The notes beneath the pieces are model-generated. The model saw only the letters and a program-made list of their open reading frames with translations. It ran no database searches and had not been told where the DNA came from. Shown here piece by piece: positions 5,473 to 8,991 of a stretch of 8,991 bases of DNA. Positions within the stretch are counted from its first letter, which is position 1. Every line of letters starts with the position of its first letter. The translations under genes and the position numbers were made by a program. Source of the stretch: Defluviitaleaceae bacterium (GTDB taxonomy: Bacteria; Bacillota; Clostridia; Lachnospirales; WRAX01); the NCBI GenBank assembly GCA_009781815.1, contig WQVB01000038.1:1-8991 (forward strand), read 5' to 3'.

Positions 5473-5890
5473 GGCTTCTCAAAGTTTTTTCAAAAGATGA
5501 ATTTTGTGAAGGGTCTCGTTTTTTGATTTTTTCCAAACGACCACCAGCCCTTCTTATGGCGGCGTTGTTGTGCCTTTGCATCAAAAGGGCTTGTATATTG
5601 TCATCACTATAAACCATGCCGTTATGGTGGATGGGGATGGATTTTTTAGCTAGGCACATGGCTGCCAAACCATAATCTCCCGTTATGACAATATCGCCAG
5701 CAGCAACCATGTTAAGTAGGGCAAAGTCTACACTATCTTTGCCCTTCGATACAGTTATAACCTTTGCCTTTTTACTGTCAAAAACATGGGATGTATCGCA
5801 TATTATAATGCAATCCACCCCAAAAGTATTTGCGAGCCTAACCGTTATATCAACAACGGGGCAGCCATCACCATCAATGTAAATTTTCAT
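5444..5890 (-). CDS. UPF0178/DUF188 family protein (YaiI/YqxD-like)
   Basis: The 148-residue protein is a recognisable member of the YaiI/YqxD family, a PIN-like nuclease fold without an established function. Evidence is the N-terminus MKIYIDGDGCPVV, corresponding to the family's DADACPV signature with acidic residues Asp6 and Asp8, a central GDIVITGDYGLAAMCLAKK, and NIQALLMQRHNNAAIRRAGG near residues 98-117. The start codon lies inside the end of the DUF503 gene (17-bp overlap), and its own ribosome binding site is weak (AAGG, 11 bases away), so translation is probably coupled to that gene. The last residues (about ASSLRTT) follow the natural family end and are encoded by DNA resembling the neighbouring repeat units, so the C-terminal tail may be repeat-derived. 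Confidence 0.92.
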   Translation of the reverse strand: MKIYIDGDGCPVVDITVRLANTFGVDCIIICDTSHVFDSKKAKVITVSKGKDSVDFALLNMVAAGDIVITGDYGLAAMCLAKKSIPIHHNGMVYSDDNIQALLMQRHNNAAIRRAGGRLEKIKKRDPSQNSSFEKTLRSLLASSLRTT

Positions 5891-6173
5891 AAAAGTTTTG
5901 ACCTTGTATAAGCTCTGCCCCTAAACTATAGGCTTCATTTTCCATAAAATTAATAATTTCGTTTAGGGAGTTTTGAGCGTGAGAAGCTTGGCTAGACACT
6001 ACGGCGATGCCTATGGTGAGTGTTTTGTGGGCATCTTGTGTGTCTACCTCGGCTATGGATGCGTTAAATTTGTTTTTTGCCTTGTCTATGAGGCTTTTTG
6101 CCACACGCCTTTTGTCTTTTAAAGATGTGGCGTGGGGGATGAAAAAAATCAGCTTTGCATTTTCAATATACAT
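5874..6173 (-). CDS. DUF503 family protein (YlxP-like)
   Basis: The 99-residue protein matches the DUF503 family, whose B. subtilis member YlxP is encoded in the nusA-infB-rbfA region and is linked to translation or ribosome maturation by context. The diagnostic part is IFFIPHATSLKDKRRVAKSL (residues 9-28), then NKFNASIAEVDTQD, where the family typically reads FNVSVAEVDxQD. A ferredoxin-like small alpha/beta fold is expected. The start is supported by GTGAGG in the sequence covering 6181-6188, 7 bases before the ATG. Here the gene is not beside infB but upstream of the DUF188 gene, which it overlaps by 17 bp. The palindromic element at 6196-6319 begins about 22 bases upstream of the start codon, so it lies within the 5' leader or promoter region. 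Confidence 0.92.
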   Translation of the reverse strand: MYIENAKLIFFIPHATSLKDKRRVAKSLIDKAKNKFNASIAEVDTQDAHKTLTIGIAVVSSQASHAQNSLNEIINFMENEAYSLGAELIQGQNFYENLH

Positions 6174-6195
6174 AACTTGACCTCACTCTCAACGC

Positions 6196-6319
6196 CGTCA
6201 TCCCCAACTTGTTTCGCCTAAAACCGGGCTCAACCTATGGATTGGGGATCTCCCTATACTGATTGCTTTCTAGGTTGTGCGTTATGCCAGTGAGATCCCC
6301 AATCAAGTTGGGGATGACG
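6196..6319 (+). repeat. Palindromic element, CCCCAACTTG subtype, with 29-nt insertion in left arm
   Basis: The right arm (6293-6319) is a continuous 27 nt: AGATCCCCAAT then CAAGTTGGGGATGACG. The left arm is its perfect complement but in two pieces, CGTCATCCCCAACTTG (6196-6211) and ATTGGGGATCT (6241-6251), separated by exactly 29 extra bases (6212-6240). The 41-nt centre is unrelated to type 1 centres. A 33-nt block at 6313-6345 extends past the right arm and matches the block at 2759-2791. The element sits between the small membrane peptide gene and DUF503, both on the minus strand. Confidence 0.88.
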
Positions 6320-6364
6320 ATGTTGGATCGATTTCACTATAAGCCTAACGGGGATGCCGAGAGG

Positions 6365-6469
6365 CTATCTAAACCACTCAAAAATCATCATCACAGGCCC
6401 TAAAGCCATGACGAGTGCTAAAACAACAACTATAACAATAACGGCGATTTTTTTAGCTTTTGGAGACAT
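6365..6469 (-). CDS. Small single-pass membrane peptide, 34 aa, function unknown
   Basis: This gene starts with ATG 2 bases after the stop codon of the upstream AI-2E family gene and ends at TAG (6367-6365). The ribosome binding site AGAGAGG lies in the last codons of that gene, about 7 bases before the ATG. The product begins MSPKAKKIAV with three lysines, then a hydrophobic span (about 8-29, mainly Val, Ile, Leu, Ala and Met), and ends IFEWFR. A single transmembrane helix with cytoplasmic N-terminus is predicted. I do not recognise a family. Co-transcription with the transporter-like gene is very likely from the spacing. It is arranged just like the 39-aa gene after yugP. A chance frame is possible, but the binding site and composition make a real gene more likely. 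Confidence 0.65.
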   Translation of the reverse strand: MSPKAKKIAVIVIVVVLALVMALGPVMMIFEWFR

Positions 6470-6471
6470 AT

Positions 6472-7623
6472 CTATACCTCTCTTCTTTCGTGTTTTTGTG
6501 CTTTTTTGTGCTCTATATATACCATCAAATCATCAACAATATTGCGGAGGACAGTTACGATAGGTATGGCTACAATCATGCCTATGATACCAGCATAGGC
6601 CATACCTACGGTGATGCCTATAATAATCAACAAAGGGCTAACCTTCATGGAGCTGCCGATAAGCCTTGGGAAGATGAAGTTAGCATCTACCTGTTGTATA
6701 ACCAGCATTACAACACCAGCTATAATGCCTAGGGTGGTGCCGTCTGCTATGAGGATAACCACAAAGGCTATCAAAGTGCCTATTATAGAGCCAAAATAGG
6801 GGATGAGATTGGCAAAACCAAGCATAGGGCCTAAAGCAAAGGCATAGCTTGCACCTATAACGTTAAGGGCTATTGTCATTATTGTGCCTAGGATTAGGGC
6901 GTCAAGCACCTGGCAGGTGATGTAGCGTTTAAAGTAAAGGTTTATCTCTCTTGCGTATTTTACGAAAGGCTCGTGAGCCTTTTTAGGCATGAGGGCTCTA
7001 GCTATACGCTTTGCAAAAAGCTTGACCTTCTCACCCTCTACCATGAAGTATATGGAGCTGACAACGGCAAGGGCAAAGCGGAAGATAAAGCCAAAAAAGC
7101 CCATTATAGTGCCGAAGAAGTTTGCTAAAAGCTCAGGGTTAACAAAATCTATAATGCTGTTGATTAGATTTTGCCAGTCAAAATCATCAACTAGAGAGCT
7201 TAGGTCAAAAGGCAATACATTGTCTAAATTATGTATAAGCTCTTGTACATTTAAGTTATAAATAAAATTTGTAAAATCTACGATACTTTGGCCTATTCTA
7301 GGGAAGAGTAGGATAGACAAAATCCAAAGAGCTGATATTAACAATATGTATACAAGCAATGCTGAAAAGAGCTTTTTGCGGCGTAAAATAAGGCCTTTTG
7401 CATACCTTTCAAGGAGGCCTTCGATTTTCTCTCTAGGCACGTTTAGTATATAAGCTATCACAAAGCCTGCGATAAAAGGCGACACGATGCTGAAAAACTG
7501 AACAACCCAGCCAAAGATATATTCTACTTGAGAAACTAGATGAAAAACAATTATAACAGCTACAGCCAAAAGCAAAAAGGCTATCCAGCTTTTAAACTCA
7601 TGAGGTTGCATAAATCTTCGCAT
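6472..7623 (-). CDS. AI-2E/PerM family transporter (YtvI-like)
   Basis: This 383-residue polytopic membrane protein belongs to the AI-2E/PerM (UPF0118) family, whose members are reported or proposed as exporters or antiporters; the substrate here is unknown. Hydrophobic segments near the N-terminus (about 13-60 as two to three helices, and 84-108) precede a long, less hydrophobic region rich in Asp, Asn and Phe (about 110-165). The C-terminal half carries the family's best-conserved part: GFANLIPYFGSIIG, then IQQVDANFIFPRLIG with the typical Q...N...P...G pattern, and GMAYAGIIGMIVAIPIV. The end is basic and polar (HKKAQKHERREV). AGAGGAG precedes the ATG at suitable spacing. It lies 30 bases after addA on the same strand and is followed after 2 bases by a small membrane peptide gene, so the three are probably one operon. 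Confidence 0.94.
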   Translation of the reverse strand: MRRFMQPHEFKSWIAFLLLAVAVIIVFHLVSQVEYIFGWVVQFFSIVSPFIAGFVIAYILNVPREKIEGLLERYAKGLILRRKKLFSALLVYILLISALWILSILLFPRIGQSIVDFTNFIYNLNVQELIHNLDNVLPFDLSSLVDDFDWQNLINSIIDFVNPELLANFFGTIMGFFGFIFRFALAVVSSIYFMVEGEKVKLFAKRIARALMPKKAHEPFVKYAREINLYFKRYITCQVLDALILGTIMTIALNVIGASYAFALGPMLGFANLIPYFGSIIGTLIAFVVILIADGTTLGIIAGVVMLVIQQVDANFIFPRLIGSSMKVSPLLIIIGITVGMAYAGIIGMIVAIPIVTVLRNIVDDLMVYIEHKKAQKHERREV

Positions 7624-7653
7624 ATCTTTCTCCTCTCTAACGTCATTTTTCCA

Positions 7654-8991
7654 TTATAACACAATGGCTTGCCCCTTGTCAAAGAAATACATTAAGCCTT
7701 CTATATTATTTTTGTCAAAAATTTTCTCTGCCGCTATTTTGTATAGGCTCATCTGCATTTGATGCTCTAGGCTTTGCATTTGAGCTGCATCTTTAACCTT
7801 TTCGGTTTTATAGTCTATTATGGCCATGTTGCCGCACTTTTCTTCTATTACACAGTCCATTATGCCGTGCACCAGTATATTGCCATCAACATCTTCAAAA
7901 GAAGAGTCTACAAGGCCAGCCTCTAAAGAAACCGTAAAGGGTAGCTCTCTATAGATTTTTTTTGCATTTCTTATTCTATCTGCCAAGGGGGAGTTTAAAA
8001 AATCTACCAAGGGTTGGATTGGCACTAAAAGAGCTTCTTCCTCCGATAAAATCTTTAAGATGTCATCGGCAGTTTTTTTGTTAAAATCTATATTCTCTAA
8101 AACTTTGTGGGTTGCTATACCTTTGCTGGCGGCTGTTGCCTCGGTTTTTGTGTCTGAAGGCATGGCAAGCTCGGCAAAGCTTTCTTTAGGTTTTTGTATA
8201 GCCTGTGAAGAATCCTTTAAAAACTCGCTGTAGTAGAGCTTTTTTATTTCTGTTACAGACATTTTGCCTGGCACAAAGCGGGCGTTATCTTGCTTTGTTT
8301 GAGAAGGGTAGCTTAAAATGTTGCTAGGGCTTGCCTTAAGTGTTGCCGCTTTTTTGAAGATATTTACCAATTCATCTTGTTTTTTTTCGGCTTTACTTTC
8401 GATGGATTGGTTTTTGTTGGTTGCCGCTACGTCCCACAAGGCTTTATCGGGGGTATCGCCAAGAGCCTTTAAAATCCACTCCATATAACTTTTGCTTTTG
8501 TGTGCTTCCCTCTGCTTTAGCTTTACATTATTGCCGATTATAAACAACTTCTCCTTGCAGCGGGTTAAAGCCACATAAAGCACACGCATCTCTTCTGACA
8601 CTTGCTCTGATACCTTTTTTAAAGCTAAAGAGCGGCGCATTAGCGTATCGTTTAAAATGCTGGCGTCTTTGTTGGTTTTATTGTCGAGAAACTTAAGCCC
8701 CAGCCCAAGGTGATAATCCAAAACCATCTTTTCCCCCGCGTCTCGCAGGTTAAACTGCTTCGATGTGTTGCACAAAAACACTATGGGGTACTCTAGCCCC
8801 TTGCTTTTGTGTATGGTCATTATCTGTACCAAATCTTGGCTATCATTAGACATTATGGCCTTTTTTTGCCCTTGCTCTCTCTTTTCTAAAGTATCCGTAT
8901 GCTTGATGAAGGAGAACAAGCTGCTAGACGGGCTGCTTTGCTCAAATTTTAACGCCTTTTCAAACAAAAGCATAAGGTTTGCACGGCGTGC
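7654..8991 (-). CDS. addA: ATP-dependent helicase/nuclease AddA, C-terminal part, 5' end outside window
   Basis: AddA is the UvrD-like helicase plus nuclease subunit of AddAB, which resects double-strand breaks for RecA loading, the Gram-positive counterpart of RecBCD. The frame is open to the window edge; 445 codons are seen, about the last third of a typical 1200-residue protein. Numbering from the first codon seen: TIHKSKGLEYPIVFL (about 59-73, helicase motif V region), EEMRVLYVALTR (about 133-144, motif VI), then a linker and the RecB-type nuclease domain: THKVLE with His295, GIMD with Asp379, DYKT with Asp393 and Lys395, and QMSLY with Gln413 and Tyr417. All expected nuclease residues are present, so the domain should be active. 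An ATG at 8973 is internal. The partner addB is presumably upstream, outside the window. Confidence 0.97.
   Translation of the reverse strand, partial: ARRANLMLLFEKALKFEQSSPSSSLFSFIKHTDTLEKREQGQKKAIMSNDSQDLVQIMTIHKSKGLEYPIVFLCNTSKQFNLRDAGEKMVLDYHLGLGLKFLDNKTNKDASILNDTLMRRSLALKKVSEQVSEEMRVLYVALTRCKEKLFIIGNNVKLKQREAHKSKSYMEWILKALGDTPDKALWDVAATNKNQSIESKAEKKQDELVNIFKKAATLKASPSNILSYPSQTKQDNARFVPGKMSVTEIKKLYYSEFLKDSSQAIQKPKESFAELAMPSDTKTEATAASKGIATHKVLENIDFNKKTADDILKILSEEEALLVPIQPLVDFLNSPLADRIRNAKKIYRELPFTVSLEAGLVDSSFEDVDGNILVHGIMDCVIEEKCGNMAIIDYKTEKVKDAAQMQSLEHQMQMSLYKIAAEKIFDKNNIEGLMYFFDKGQAIVL

Noticed and set aside
1075..6319. Palindromic elements as intrinsic terminators
   Set aside because: The stems are long, but none is followed by a clear T-run on either strand, and loops of 41-44 nt are unusual for terminators. 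An effect on mRNA ends is possible but cannot be called.
6342..6366. Short hairpin AGCCT...AGGCT after the 34-aa gene as a terminator
   Set aside because: The stem is only five pairs around a 15-base loop, with no T-run following on the minus strand.
6354..6799. Plus-strand open frames opposite the AI-2E family gene and the 34-aa gene
   Set aside because: They are antisense to a clear membrane protein gene, and their composition is a mirror of its codons.

Overview
The window looks like a chromosomal housekeeping region from a member of the class Clostridia (Bacillota). The basis is the run priA-def-fmt-yugP, an AddA-type (not RecB-type) helicase-nuclease, YlxP-like DUF503 and YqxD-like DUF188 proteins, purine-rich GGAGG-type ribosome binding sites, and a moderately AT-rich composition. 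I cannot name the genus. No rRNA, tRNA, CRISPR array, prophage or intact insertion sequence is visible.

Left part, plus strand (1-4422): the 3' end of priA (replication restart helicase), then def and fmt (removal and addition of the N-terminal formyl group), abutting as TAGATG, then the membrane zinc peptidase gene yugP. One base after the yugP stop is an unreported 39-codon gene for a single-pass membrane peptide, followed by a TTG-started gene for a nucleotidyltransferase-fold protein of the aminoglycoside adenylyltransferase type. That gene runs 37 bp into the convergent 3' end of sfsA.

Right part, minus strand (8991 down to 4386): the 3' portion of addA (double-strand break processing), an AI-2E/PerM-family membrane protein, an unreported 34-codon membrane peptide gene 2 bases after it, then DUF503 and DUF188 genes overlapping by 17 bp, and finally sfsA.

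The gaps between genes (1015-1246, 2645-2871, 5085-5443, 6174-6364) are filled largely by palindromic repeat elements of about 100-125 bp. Their arms end in CGTCAT...ATGACG. Three copies (one inverted) share long arms and also a related 42-44 nt centre. Two others are of different subtypes, and each has one arm interrupted by 29-30 extra bases. Next to several elements the outer arm end is reiterated outward as 21-23 bp units. These elements and the two small membrane peptide genes are the most noteworthy content; the larger genes are ordinary. I see no clear new multi-gene system.
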